From assembly GCA_026014665.1 (NCBI GenBank), contig JAOZHX010000017.1:1-64000 (forward strand): a stretch of DNA of 64,000 bases, read 5' to 3'. This document shows positions 24,677 through 33,003 of this stretch, piece by piece. Position numbers and translations under genes: made by a program. Every line of letters begins with the position of its first letter. The stretch's first letter is position 1. Source of the stretch: Candidatus Bathyarchaeota archaeon (lineage in GTDB: Archaea > Thermoproteota > Bathyarchaeia > Bathyarchaeales > Bathycorpusculaceae). Below the pieces are notes generated by a model that saw only the letters and a program-made list of their open reading frames with translations, made no database searches and had not been told where the DNA came from.

Positions 24677-26008
24677 ATGAACCTGTTTAAGAAGAAGGTT
24701 CCCCATGGCAGGTTTACTTACCGTGGTGAGGGCGAGTTTGCTGGGATGTCGCTTCAACTGCGCATCGAAGAAGATGGGCGAGGTGTAATGGTGATTAACG
24801 CTAACACGATTCTGCACCTAAACCAATCGGCGTCGGCGTACGCGTACTTTTTCATGCAGGGTTTAACTGAGGAGCAGGTGCAGGCGAAGATTCGACGCAT
24901 GTACCGCGTGGCCGCCAAAGATGCAAAACGAGATTATCAAAAACTCGTCTACACAATAAGCACGCTGGCGCAAACCGAAAAAATCGACCCTGTCACTTTT
25001 TTGGAAATCGAAAAGGAAGAACCCTTCACCCACAAGTACTCTGCGCCACTGCGGATGGACGTGGCTTTGACGTTTAGATGCCAAAACGACTGCATCCACT
25101 GCTATGCCGGCGGACCCCACCAAACCCCAGAGTTGACGACTGAGGAGTGGAAAACCGCCATCGACAAGCTCAGTGAAGCGGGCGTTTTCATTTTAACGTT
25201 CACCGGCGGCGAACCCACGTTGCGAGAGGATTTGCCTGAACTGTTGGTGTATGCGCAAAACAAGGGCATGGTCACGGGCTTAATCACCAACGGGCGAAGG
25301 CTCAAGGACAAGGCTTACGTGGAGAGGCTGGAGAAGGCAGGGCTGGATTTTGTGCAGGTCACGGTGGAGTCTCATAATCCGAAAGTGCACGATGCCATGA
25401 CGGGCTCGGTGGGCAGTTGGGTGGAAACCGTGGAGGGCATAAAAAACGCAGTGCAATCCCAGATTTACGTTTCAACCAACACGACGCTGAGCAAACACAA
25501 CGCCGACGACTTCCTTGCCACAATCGACTTCATCAAGGGCTTAGGCGTGGATGCGTTTGGCTGTAACAGCCTCATTTACAGCGGCAAAGCGCCCGCTGCA
25601 AGCCAAGAATTTGCATTGTCCAGTGAAGAATTAAAGACGCTTCTGCCCAAGGTGCGTGATAAAGCTCACTTGATTGGTTTAAAATTCCTCTGGTACACCC
25701 CCACGCAGTACTGCCAATTCGACCCTGTGCAACTGGGCTTAGGCGTAAAAAGCTGTACGGCAGCCATGATTAACGCTTGTGTCGGACCCAGCGGAGACGT
25801 CTACCCCTGCCAAAGCTACTTTGAAAACCTAGGCAACATCCTCACCACGCCGTGGAAGAAAATTTGGCATCACCCTCTGGCGGAAAAACTACGCCGCAGA
25901 GGCTACGTCGAGGAAAAATGCAAAGACTGCGTGCAGCTGCAGGTTTGCGGCGGCGGATGCCCCTTAGAACTGGAAAACAAAGAACACCAATGCGGCACAA
26001 CAACATAA
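24677..26008 (+). CDS. Radical SAM/SPASM protein with PqqD-like N-terminal domain
   Basis: A 443-residue enzyme. The start ATG 24677 lies one base after the stop of the cysteine-tail gene; a longer frame from 24599 would run through the tail codons and is rejected. Residues 15-85 resemble a PqqD-like peptide-recognition domain (GVMVINANTILHLNQSASAY). The radical SAM core has the 4Fe-4S motif C135xxxC139xxC142 and the glycine-rich FTGGEPTLRE. The C-terminal SPASM domain has the cysteine set KSC, ACVGPSGDVYPCQ and CKDCVQLQVCGGGCP for two more clusters. Such enzymes usually make thioether or carbon-carbon links in ribosomal peptides. The tail encoded just upstream is the obvious substrate candidate. 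Confidence 0.9.
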   Translation: MNLFKKKVPHGRFTYRGEGEFAGMSLQLRIEEDGRGVMVINANTILHLNQSASAYAYFFMQGLTEEQVQAKIRRMYRVAAKDAKRDYQKLVYTISTLAQTEKIDPVTFLEIEKEEPFTHKYSAPLRMDVALTFRCQNDCIHCYAGGPHQTPELTTEEWKTAIDKLSEAGVFILTFTGGEPTLREDLPELLVYAQNKGMVTGLITNGRRLKDKAYVERLEKAGLDFVQVTVESHNPKVHDAMTGSVGSWVETVEGIKNAVQSQIYVSTNTTLSKHNADDFLATIDFIKGLGVDAFGCNSLIYSGKAPAASQEFALSSEELKTLLPKVRDKAHLIGLKFLWYTPTQYCQFDPVQLGLGVKSCTAAMINACVGPSGDVYPCQSYFENLGNILTTPWKKIWHHPLAEKLRRRGYVEEKCKDCVQLQVCGGGCPLELENKEHQCGTTT

Positions 26009-26130
26009 TTTTATATCGGCATTTTTTCTGGTTAATTTTTGAAGCTTTATGAGCACGTTACTCATATTTTTAGTGGAAGTTTCTTTAGGGAACTTTGGCC
26101 ACTGTGGAAAGGCGGGCTGAGTCGTAAACT

Positions 26131-26298
26131 ATGAAGAAAAAGGAAAGCGTTGATGTGAGTGAATCGGAGACTTTTGAGTCCTACAGCGAAAAGCTGACGA
26201 AGAAGTACGGCGATAACTGGTTGGGGAAAGGCAAATGCACTGGACTGGAATTCAAACGTTGGCTGGCGTTGCGGGATAATAAAACAGAAATCCCCTGA
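26131..26298 (+). CDS. Small hydrophilic protein, 55 residues, unknown
   Basis: A short open frame with protein-like composition: an acidic first third (SESETFESYSEKL), then KKYGDNWLGKGKCTGLEFKRW and a charged end. It contains a single cysteine. It lies 122 bases after the radical SAM gene on the same strand. The ribosome-binding site is weak. I do not recognise the family. A role with the upstream operon is possible but not shown. Confidence 0.5.
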   Translation: MKKKESVDVSESETFESYSEKLTKKYGDNWLGKGKCTGLEFKRWLALRDNKTEIP

Positions 26299-26385
26299 TT
26301 CAGACATTTCTGCATAAAAACTTATCTTTATGCAAGTTACCCTTCTTCTGTTAATAGCATGTGCTTTTTGCAGGTTTAGAGAGCG

Positions 26386-27621
26386 ATGGGTTCAACGGAA
26401 AGACGCCGTCTGATAGTTTTCGACGTTGAAGGAGTGCTTATCCCAAAAAACCGCTACATATTTGAAGTCGGCAAAAGCTTAGGCTTCATTAGGCTATTTA
26501 AACTGCTTTTCTTTGGCTTCCTCTATGAAGCAGGTTTAATGAAGCTAGACCCAGCGATGAGGCGAATCTTCCAGAACTTAAGAGGGGTAAAAACGGATAC
26601 CTTGCTTTCGATTTTTGGTAAAATCCCCGCTACGCCGTATCTGCAAAATATTTTTTGTCAACTTAAGGCCAGAAGATATCAGGTGGCACTGATAAGTTCA
26701 GGGTTACCCACTTTTATCGTAAAGAGGTTAGCGGATGTTCTGGGTGGCGATTACGGGTTTGGAATCGAAGTGGAGACCAAAGAGGGAGTTTTGACGGGTG
26801 AAATCAGAGGGGATGCTATAGCTCCCAACGGGAAACTGAAGATATTGTCTCAGATTTTAACTTCATCAGGGTTGCGGTTGAGGGATTGCGTGGTGGTCGC
26901 TGATGACCGAAACAACCGCTGTATTTTTCTGCCCGGTATGCTAAAGATTGGTTTTAACCCGGATTTTGTTGTTCGGGTGAAAGCCGACCGAGTGGTTAAT
27001 GGTAGGCTTGCAAGCATCTTGCCGATTATCGATGGCAAGAAGATGAAGCGTTCTTTTCCCTCTGCCAACGATTTAGTGCGTGAAGACATTCATGCTTCAG
27101 GGTTTTTCATGCCTGTGATTGCTAGAATGATTGGTATCCCAGCGGTTGCCGTCATAATTATTGTTATTGCTTTGGTTTACACTATCTCGGAGCTTTCACG
27201 CTTGGAAGGCCGTTGCTTGCCCTTGGTTTCAGCAATCACTAGGCATGCGGCTTCGCAGTCGGAGCTCTATGGTTTTGCAGCTGCACCATTGTACTTTGCC
27301 TTTGGAATAGTGGCAACTCTGTTGTTGTTTCCAACTTCCGCGGGCGGGGCGGCGATTGCTATGTTTTGTTTAGGAGACAGCGCTGCTTCACTGTTTGGCG
27401 GATTCATCTCGACGTCTTTGCCGTTCAACAAAGGGAAAACTTGGGAGGGTTCGCTGGCAGGGTTCTTTTTTGCTTTTTTGGCTGGCGCTTTCTTTGTTTC
27501 GCCGCCTTTAGCGTTGGTTGGTGCAGCGGTTGCCATGATTGTCGAGGTGTTGCCATTGCCGATTAACGATAATGTGTTGGTGCCGCTGGTGACGGGTGCA
27601 GCGTTAACGCTCCTGGTCTAG
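26386..27621 (+). CDS. HAD phosphatase fused to a polyprenol/dolichol-kinase-like membrane domain
   Basis: A 411-residue two-domain protein. Residues 1-225 are a HAD-family hydrolase of the SerB type: motif I VFDVEGVLIPK (second acidic residue Glu), motif II ISSGLPTF, and the acidic motif IV VADDRNN. Residues 240-411 are a multi-span membrane domain with GDSAASLFGGF, LPFNKGKTWEGSLAGFF and EVLPLPINDNVLVPL, the signature of CTP-dependent dolichol/phytol-kinase and cytidylyltransferase-like proteins. Together they could turn over a polyprenyl or isoprenoid phosphate. The fusion is unusual to me. Substrate unknown. Clear start at ATG 26386. Confidence 0.75.
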   Translation: MGSTERRRLIVFDVEGVLIPKNRYIFEVGKSLGFIRLFKLLFFGFLYEAGLMKLDPAMRRIFQNLRGVKTDTLLSIFGKIPATPYLQNIFCQLKARRYQVALISSGLPTFIVKRLADVLGGDYGFGIEVETKEGVLTGEIRGDAIAPNGKLKILSQILTSSGLRLRDCVVVADDRNNRCIFLPGMLKIGFNPDFVVRVKADRVVNGRLASILPIIDGKKMKRSFPSANDLVREDIHASGFFMPVIARMIGIPAVAVIIIVIALVYTISELSRLEGRCLPLVSAITRHAASQSELYGFAAAPLYFAFGIVATLLLFPTSAGGAAIAMFCLGDSAASLFGGFISTSLPFNKGKTWEGSLAGFFFAFLAGAFFVSPPLALVGAAVAMIVEVLPLPINDNVLVPLVTGAALTLLV

Positions 27622-27690
27622 TCGGACTAGGGCTTTTTCATAGTCTTTAACGTAGCTGTTTTTGCCCTTTTTCAAAATGGTATGGCCTTC

Positions 27691-28089
27691 CTACTCTAAA
27701 AGCGCCTTCTGCGCGTTTACTCCGCCAGGATACTTCTCGTTTATCATACCCTTGACTTTTAACGTTCGCCAATAAGGTGTAATGTCGGTTGCACCCTGTT
27801 GCTTTTGCTCTTCTGCTGCGTATGCTACAACCCAAGCGAAGATACCTGTAGTCATGGGGCAGCCGATGGTGGCGTTGTGCTTTGTGGCGAGGGCTTGGCG
27901 GATTTCATTGATTGTTATCAATTTTCCTTTTGGCACTTTACGCATCAGTTGGTCTACTTCGATGGGTGCGGGGATAACCACTGTGCCTGAGCCCCATTTT
28001 CTGCTCATGTTGCCTTTGATTTCTTCAACTTTGGGCAAGCCTTTGGCGTCGTATAGTTTTTGTTGCCAAGAATGTGCTGTTTTAGGCAT
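27691..28089 (-). CDS. MGMT-family DNA-binding protein (alkyltransferase-like)
   Basis: A 132-residue protein with the DNA-binding fold of O6-alkylguanine-DNA alkyltransferases: VPKGKLITINEIRQALATKH, ATIGCPMTTGIFAWVVAYAAEE, and TPYWRTLKVKGMINEKYPGGVNAQKALLE. In true MGMT the acceptor cysteine sits in PCHR; here the matching place reads IGCPMTTG, so the cysteine is kept in a different setting. It may bind damaged DNA, or transfer alkyl groups, or act like ATL proteins that recruit repair. Standalone gene on the minus strand. Confidence 0.75.
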   Translation of the reverse strand: MPKTAHSWQQKLYDAKGLPKVEEIKGNMSRKWGSGTVVIPAPIEVDQLMRKVPKGKLITINEIRQALATKHNATIGCPMTTGIFAWVVAYAAEEQKQQGATDITPYWRTLKVKGMINEKYPGGVNAQKALLE

Positions 28090-28259
28090 GCAAACTCACT
28101 AAACAAAACATTATTGGTTTAGGTAATATTGCTTATGCAACAGTCCAGTAGACTTGTCAGTTCCTCGTTGTTGGGTATTCTGCGTTATTATTTAGCTTCC
28201 TAGTGATAATTTGGGTTAGGTTATCGATTGATATACAAAGAAAAAAGAGAAAAAGTTTT

Positions 28260-28526
28260 TCAAAGTTCTGAGTGACTGCTATTTTGGGTGTTGATTAAGT
28301 CGATTTTTTGCTGTCGGGTAAATTTTTTGATTTCTCTTTCGCGTTTCATGGCTTTGCTTCGGGATTCGTGGAGTTCAACGTATGCGATTTTTTGGGGTTT
28401 GTGGGCTTTAGTGTACCTTGCGCCATTCCCGTTTTGGTGTTGTTTTATTCTTTCTTCTATGTTTTTTGTGTAGCCTGTGTAGAAGGTGCCGTCGATGCAT
28501 TGCAGGATGTAGACGTAGAATGCCAA
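28260..28526 (-). CDS. GIY-YIG nuclease domain protein (UPF0213 type)
   Basis: An 88-residue single-domain protein with the GIY-YIG pattern: FYVYILQC, then TFYTGYTKNIEERIKQHQNG, and KREREIKKFTRQQK. These small proteins are predicted nucleases with undefined cellular role. It is encoded 6 bases after a larger hypothetical gene on the same strand, so the two form an operon. Confidence 0.88.
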   Translation of the reverse strand: MAFYVYILQCIDGTFYTGYTKNIEERIKQHQNGNGARYTKAHKPQKIAYVELHESRSKAMKREREIKKFTRQQKIDLINTQNSSHSEL

Positions 28527-28532
28527 TTATCG

Positions 28533-29213
28533 CTATTGCTCCTTGGTTTCGGTTGGCAGGTAATCGTAGACTATGCCTTTTTGTATTGCCCTCTTGAGGT
28601 AGGCTTCTGGGTCGATTTCTTGGACTTTAGCGCGGTCGACGTCGATTATGTAGATTTCTTGGATGCGAGCATTGCATATCTCGTCTAGGGTGACTGGGGG
28701 TTTTTGGTAGTATGCGTCGACTAGGCGTTTTATTTGTTCGATTTCTGCTTTTGTGCGGTTGCGCGGCGGTTTAGCTAAGGTGCGTGGGAAAGGCAGGATG
28801 TAGTGGGGTGGCACGCCTAATGCGAATTTGCCTGCAAAGCTGCTGTAGCGGATGATTTTGCTTGCGAGACGTGCGGAAGTGTAGGTTAAGGGTGCGAGGG
28901 CGTTTTGTGGTGGGATGAAGCCTGTTTCGATTTCTACGATGAGGTTGCCTAAGCCTTTTATGGCAAAGACATCGCAGGTTAAGATTTCGTTGAGGGGGTA
29001 TTCAAGTTGGATGTCGTAGCCTTTTTTGAAGAGGTGTTTGGCGCAGACCAGCTCCATGATAGAGTGGTTTATCTTTACGATGTTTTCTCTTTGAAGTTTG
29101 ATGAGCCAGTCTTTGAGCATGTTAAGTTTGTTTTCGCATTCTTTGCCGTCATCAACCGTTAACCTGTCTACAATTATTGTTAAGTCATGCTCAAACTTTT
29201 GCCTACCGTTCAT
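28533..29213 (-). CDS. Conserved hypothetical protein, nuclease-like core
   Basis: A 226-residue soluble protein. Its middle part has YDIQLEYPLNEILTCDVFAIKGLGNLIVEIETGF (read in two pieces), with an Asp and a Glu-x-Glu spaced as in PD-(D/E)xK nuclease-fold proteins. The C-terminal part has a basic helical region (PFPRTLAKPPRNRTKAEIEQI) and ends with a long helix. I do not recognise a named family; the nuclease suggestion is inference. It sits directly upstream of the GIY-YIG gene. Confidence 0.6.
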   Translation of the reverse strand: MNGRQKFEHDLTIIVDRLTVDDGKECENKLNMLKDWLIKLQRENIVKINHSIMELVCAKHLFKKGYDIQLEYPLNEILTCDVFAIKGLGNLIVEIETGFIPPQNALAPLTYTSARLASKIIRYSSFAGKFALGVPPHYILPFPRTLAKPPRNRTKAEIEQIKRLVDAYYQKPPVTLDEICNARIQEIYIIDVDRAKVQEIDPEAYLKRAIQKGIVYDYLPTETKEQ

Positions 29214-29297
29214 TTGCTAAACCTTGGCATGCAATGTTACCCTAATAGTTGCTTATTTGGATATATATGCAGAAAAAGATTGCGCGAGGATTAACCT

Positions 29298-29477
29298 TTA
29301 AGAAGGCATCAAAACAAGCCTTGTGTTGGGAACATCGATTTCAACGATCTTGTAGCCGCTGAATTCTTTGGCTTCCCCAAGGATGTTCTTGACTACTATT
29401 TTTTCTCCTTCAACTTTTGCGTAGATTACGTCCCTGAATTGTGCTGTGCCATTTACGATGACGTTAAATTCACACAT
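29298..29477 (-). CDS. cooT: CooT-family nickel-binding protein
   Basis: A 59-residue protein not evident at ordinary length cut-offs. It begins MCEFNVIVNG, continues with an AQFRDVIYAKVEGEKIVV strand, and ends KIVEIDVPNTRLVLMPS. This is the whole CooT-type fold, a small beta-barrel dimer whose Met-Cys N-terminus binds nickel. CooT was described as a nickel protein for CO dehydrogenase maturation, and homologues occur in many anaerobes. No CODH or hydrogenase gene is in the window, so the client enzyme is encoded elsewhere. The function is assigned from family resemblance. Confidence 0.8.
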   Translation of the reverse strand: MCEFNVIVNGTAQFRDVIYAKVEGEKIVVKNILGEAKEFSGYKIVEIDVPNTRLVLMPS

Positions 29478-29736
29478 ACCCGGATCACAATTAAGCTAAT
29501 TGGCATCTTCTTATTTGGAGTTTTTGCCCCAAACACCATATACGCCACAAATTGACAGACATCACATTCAACATAAAAACATAGGATACTCGCTTTAGTC
29601 AATTGAACAAACCCAAAAAATGCTCTAAAACAGAACATTGCTTTTTTAGACATTTACGCTAAGCCCATTTATACTAGATACCCACATTTTACTATGTACG
29701 CGGTTAAGCATCAGCCATGGTGCTTCCAAACTGCGG

Positions 29737-30657
29737 GTGAAGGGCATGCCAAATAGTACTAAAGAACCGTCCCTAGCATTTGGCGGACAAGCACTCATAG
29801 AAGGTGTGATGATACGCTCAAGAAAACACATGGTCGCCTGTGTAAGAAAACCAAACAAAGAAATAATCACCGATGTACAACAACTAACCCCCTACTCGGA
29901 AAAACACAAAACTCTATCCCTGCCCTTCCTCCGAGGCATAGTAAACATGGTGGAAAGCCTCTACCTTGGCTTCAAAGGACTAATGTTTTCAGCAAACAAC
30001 GCCTTTGAATTCGAAAGCGAAGAAGGCAAAGAGCCCGAAAAGCTAGAGTTTGGCGTCGCTGAAATCGCCCTAGTTATTGCAGGCGTTATAGGCATAACAG
30101 CTGTCTTCTTTTTGGTTCCCTTCCTTCTGTCGACATGGCTTGGATTAAAAGGCTTAGTCTTCACCGTAGCCGAGGCAGTCATACGTCTCACCATGTTTGT
30201 TGCATATCTCTCAGTCATCTCTTTATGGAGCCAATACAAACGGGTCCTCATGTACCACGGAGCAGAACATAAAGCCATAAACGCTCATGAAGCAGGAGCC
30301 CCCATGGACGTCGAACACGTCAAACCTTATTCACGACTACATCCAAGATGCGGAACCAGCTTCCTCTTCATAGTGCTGATAATAAGTATAATATTGTTCA
30401 CTTTGATGCCGAATTTGGGCTTTGCCATAAACCTAGCTTACCGACTGCTTCTGATCCCGGTTATCGCAGGCATCAGCTATGAACTGCTACGATTAAGCGG
30501 CAAATACAAAGACTCCCCCATCACAAAAGTGCTCGTGGCGCCAGGCTTAGCATTTCAACGTTTAACCACACGCGAACCCACTGACGACATGCTGGAAGTC
30601 TCCATCAAAGCGGTAACCGAAGTAAACAAGCTAACCTGTTCAACACTGCAAGTATGA
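29737..30657 (+). CDS. DUF1385 (YqhQ-like) membrane protein
   Basis: A 306-residue integral membrane protein. It has the family start FGGQALIEGVMIRSRKHMV, then LPFLRGIVNMVESLYLGFKGL, several helices (about 108-135, 140-165, 213-233, 235-255), and the strongly conserved YHGAEHKAINAHEAG with PYSRLHPRCGTSFLF. DUF1385 proteins are widespread, rich in His/Glu/Cys near the membrane, and of unknown function; a metal-dependent role has been suggested by residue type only. The start is GTG 29737 or ATG 29746. Confidence 0.9.
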   Translation: MKGMPNSTKEPSLAFGGQALIEGVMIRSRKHMVACVRKPNKEIITDVQQLTPYSEKHKTLSLPFLRGIVNMVESLYLGFKGLMFSANNAFEFESEEGKEPEKLEFGVAEIALVIAGVIGITAVFFLVPFLLSTWLGLKGLVFTVAEAVIRLTMFVAYLSVISLWSQYKRVLMYHGAEHKAINAHEAGAPMDVEHVKPYSRLHPRCGTSFLFIVLIISIILFTLMPNLGFAINLAYRLLLIPVIAGISYELLRLSGKYKDSPITKVLVAPGLAFQRLTTREPTDDMLEVSIKAVTEVNKLTCSTLQV

Positions 30658-30827
30658 AAACATCAGTACAACAGGAAGCCCTAAAAAGACTCCGCGAATT
30701 ATCTTTTTGTTTATTTCTCTTTTATCAAACGTTAAACGCAGGCGACTTCATCACTATCGTAGATTTTCCAGAATTTTCCCATCTTTCTTCTCTTAAGGAG
30801 AAGTTTAAACCAATCTTAATGAGTTGA
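30654..30827 (+). CDS. Possible small protein overlapping the DUF1385 gene end
   Basis: A 57-codon frame starts with an ATGA overlap of the DUF1385 stop, a common archaeal coupling arrangement. The first part (KTSVQQEALKRLRELS) is helix-like, but the rest is AT-rich and unconvincing. It may be a small protein, or a truncated remnant. No domain recognised. Confidence 0.3.
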   Translation: MKTSVQQEALKRLRELSFCLFLFYQTLNAGDFITIVDFPEFSHLSSLKEKFKPILMS

Positions 30828-30893
30828 TATCAAAAACTGGAGATTAACAATTTTTAAATTAATTTTTAGCAATTGTTAAGAAGTGTGATTCTC

Positions 30894-31441
30894 TTGCCAG
30901 TTTACGGTAAAACAGAATCGTCCTAACAGAGAGTGCCTTCATCGGTATAATACTTTCTTCAGTTGAAGTCTACAAGAAGGAGTGTTTAGGTCTTCTGCTG
31001 GGAATCGGTTCCCTTGCAAGAATAATTGTTAATCATGCAGTACCTTTTCAAGCCGTTTCCGAAAGAAAATTCTGTAGCGTGAAATCTAATTGGAAAAAAG
31101 AGGTTGCGCTAAGAGAAACATTGCCAAAATTAGCAAACTTGGACTATTTGGGAGACTTCCATTCGCATCCACAATTTGGCAACAGCAAGGGAACCGCGCA
31201 GTTAAGTGAAACTGATAAACAAAGTATTAAAGAAACAAAGATCGAGTTAGTGATAGCAATTAATACGAGCAAACATCGTTTGAAATGGAGCGTTAGCAAA
31301 GGAGAATTATTTGGTTCTTTATGCGACTATAATATCAGAATTGCAGGTTTTTACAAAAGCAAAAACGGGGAAATTAAACAATTAGATATCATATGTCCAT
31401 ACGCGATTGGGTTCGATTCTGCTTTGAATTGCAAGAAATAA
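30894..31441 (+). pseudogene. JAB/MPN-domain isopeptidase, start frameshifted
   Basis: The open frame from 30911 encodes a JAB1/MPN (JAMM) metalloprotease domain: RIVLTESAFIGIILSSVEVY, KKECLGLLLGIGS with the conserved Glu, and GDFHSHP followed later by SETD, the zinc-binding motif. These enzymes remove ubiquitin- or SAMP-like modifiers. The frame has no start codon before residue 57 (GTG 31079), and a TAA lies at 30908-30910. A TTG at 30894 opens the correct N-terminus (LPVYGK) one base out of frame; one extra A in the run at 30909-30912 would join them. Either a real frameshift or an assembly indel. The HxHP-to-Ser spacing is longer than usual. Confidence 0.7.
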
Positions 31442-31464
31442 AAATGCTGCCAAGCCCAAATTCA

Positions 31465-32586
31465 TCAAACTGCTATTTTTTTGAAGTCTGCTAACGCTTT
31501 CTCTAGCTCCATTGCAGCATTGAAAGATAAATCATCAGTGTCGTATTCGATTCTTTTCAGTCCCTTAAAGTTTGGAGGCAAATCCACCTTTCTCTCAACA
31601 AGCAAGATGACTTGGGTGTTATATTTTAGGTATGCCGCGTTGATTTCTGAGGTTACATTGGAATTAAGGACATATAGTCCACTGTACCTTCGCTCCTGTT
31701 CGGCAGCAGCGATGTTTATGATCGCGCAATCGCAACTTTTCATTAAGCCAAACTTAGCGTCAGAAATCGGCACTGTTCCCTCTTCTTTATCACCCACGGC
31801 ATAATCGTAATGAAGGAAATCTAACATTTTCTTAACTTGATCAGCCACCTTCGTGTTGCTGTTTGAGAGGAAGACCCGAGGTTTTAGGCCTTCTCTTTGG
31901 GGCTCATTTGGCACATTTGGCATTCTCTCAAAGGGTCTTGTTTCTGCAACTTTTTCCTCTACCACACCCATAGGTGGAGGCGGAGCTTCAAAAGTCACGT
32001 GTGAACGGGCAAGACTTGCAATCCTGGCAGCATAGCGTTTATTCAATAGTTCATTTACAGGCAGCAATTGAAGTTCGATTCCCTGGTCCATGGCTGTCAA
32101 TTTTCCTTCGGCAGCGTCTTTGTCGAAACCAAACGCTACCACGGTGCCTTTTTGAGCTTTGCCTTTCACTAGCACTTTGACGAAGTCTTCAACCTCAGCC
32201 AAGCTCACGTTATCAGATTGTACAATTAAAAGCGGTTGACCTCCCTCGGTAAATCCGTTCACTGGCGAAGATGGATCGCTTGGTTTGCCATTGAATTTTT
32301 TAATAACCCAAGCTTCGAACCGGCTGGAAGGAAGCTTTTTTAAGGTTTTTTCGTTCACGCCCCTCTTCTTAACCACAACTACAGACACAACTCCAACCAC
32401 TGCTGCCGCCGCTACGATTCCCCCAATGAGGAACAAGTTTAAGAAGCTACCTTGTTGGGGCGCTTCGGTTGGAGTTGATTCGCCTTCAGGCGGAGTTGCT
32501 GTTTGGCACCTGGATGTTTGGGGAATAACTATTATTGCTATGATGAAAAAAGCGAGAAAAATGGTTAAGAGCAAATTTTTATTCAT
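31465..32586 (-). CDS. Membrane protein with nuclease-like and TIR-like cytosolic domains
   Basis: A 373-residue protein. Residues 1-28 are a signal or first helix, a Thr/Pro-rich loop follows, and a transmembrane helix covers about 48-72. The cytosolic part has two modules. The first (about 84-190) starts LPSSRFEAWVIKKF and contains GGQPLLIVQSD and KGTVVAFGF, like a degenerate restriction-endonuclease-type (Mrr-like) fold. The second (about 235-372) starts RVFLSNSNTKVADQVKKML and has CDCAIINIA and SEINAAYLKYNTQVILLVER, which resembles TIR-like/predicted nucleotide-binding sensor domains. Both calls are pattern-based. A sensing or defence role is possible. Confidence 0.6.
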   Translation of the reverse strand: MNKNLLLTIFLAFFIIAIIVIPQTSRCQTATPPEGESTPTEAPQQGSFLNLFLIGGIVAAAAVVGVVSVVVVKKRGVNEKTLKKLPSSRFEAWVIKKFNGKPSDPSSPVNGFTEGGQPLLIVQSDNVSLAEVEDFVKVLVKGKAQKGTVVAFGFDKDAAEGKLTAMDQGIELQLLPVNELLNKRYAARIASLARSHVTFEAPPPPMGVVEEKVAETRPFERMPNVPNEPQREGLKPRVFLSNSNTKVADQVKKMLDFLHYDYAVGDKEEGTVPISDAKFGLMKSCDCAIINIAAAEQERRYSGLYVLNSNVTSEINAAYLKYNTQVILLVERKVDLPPNFKGLKRIEYDTDDLSFNAAMELEKALADFKKIAV

Positions 32587-33003
32587 GGTTTTTTGCTTCC
32601 TTTGAGGTGACTAGCTGTACCTTCGAACATAGGTAACTGCCTACAGTGAATGGGGAGTTATTGTCTTGTCGCCTTAAATATTTTGGGTAAGAATTTTGCT
32701 TGAGAGTTGATTTATGGTTGCGGCGTCCACGACTGCTTTTCGGATCTGTGCAAATGCAGATTTGGCTTTAGAGTCTACTTTTGAGGTAACTTGGCTCAAC
32801 GAACCCCATTGCCTAACACACCCTTAAAGTGGGAAAAGACGGGATTCAAGACTCCCCCAGAAAAACCTGTTCTGCGCTTCATGACCTTTAGGGCACACCT
32901 ACACCAATAGGTTTTTCCCAAGAACCCTTAAATAATAATACCAATAGTCGATAGTGAGTTGTAGCCTTCACGCTTCACACTTAACAGTCAGGAGAGAAAT
33001 GGC
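32587..33003. other. Divergent intergenic region, promoter area of thrC
   Basis: A 417-base gap. TTAAATAATA at about 32928-32937 is a plausible TATA box for the thrC operon, and GGAG at 32991-32994 precedes ATG 33004. A 41-codon minus-strand frame with TTG start lies around 32680-32810 but lacks support. No riboswitch-like fold was recognised, and no leader peptide with runs of threonine. Confidence 0.45.

Noticed and set aside
32680-32810. 41-codon minus-strand frame with a TTG start in the thrC promoter area
   Set aside because: Protein-like in composition, but too short and without ribosome-binding site or family.
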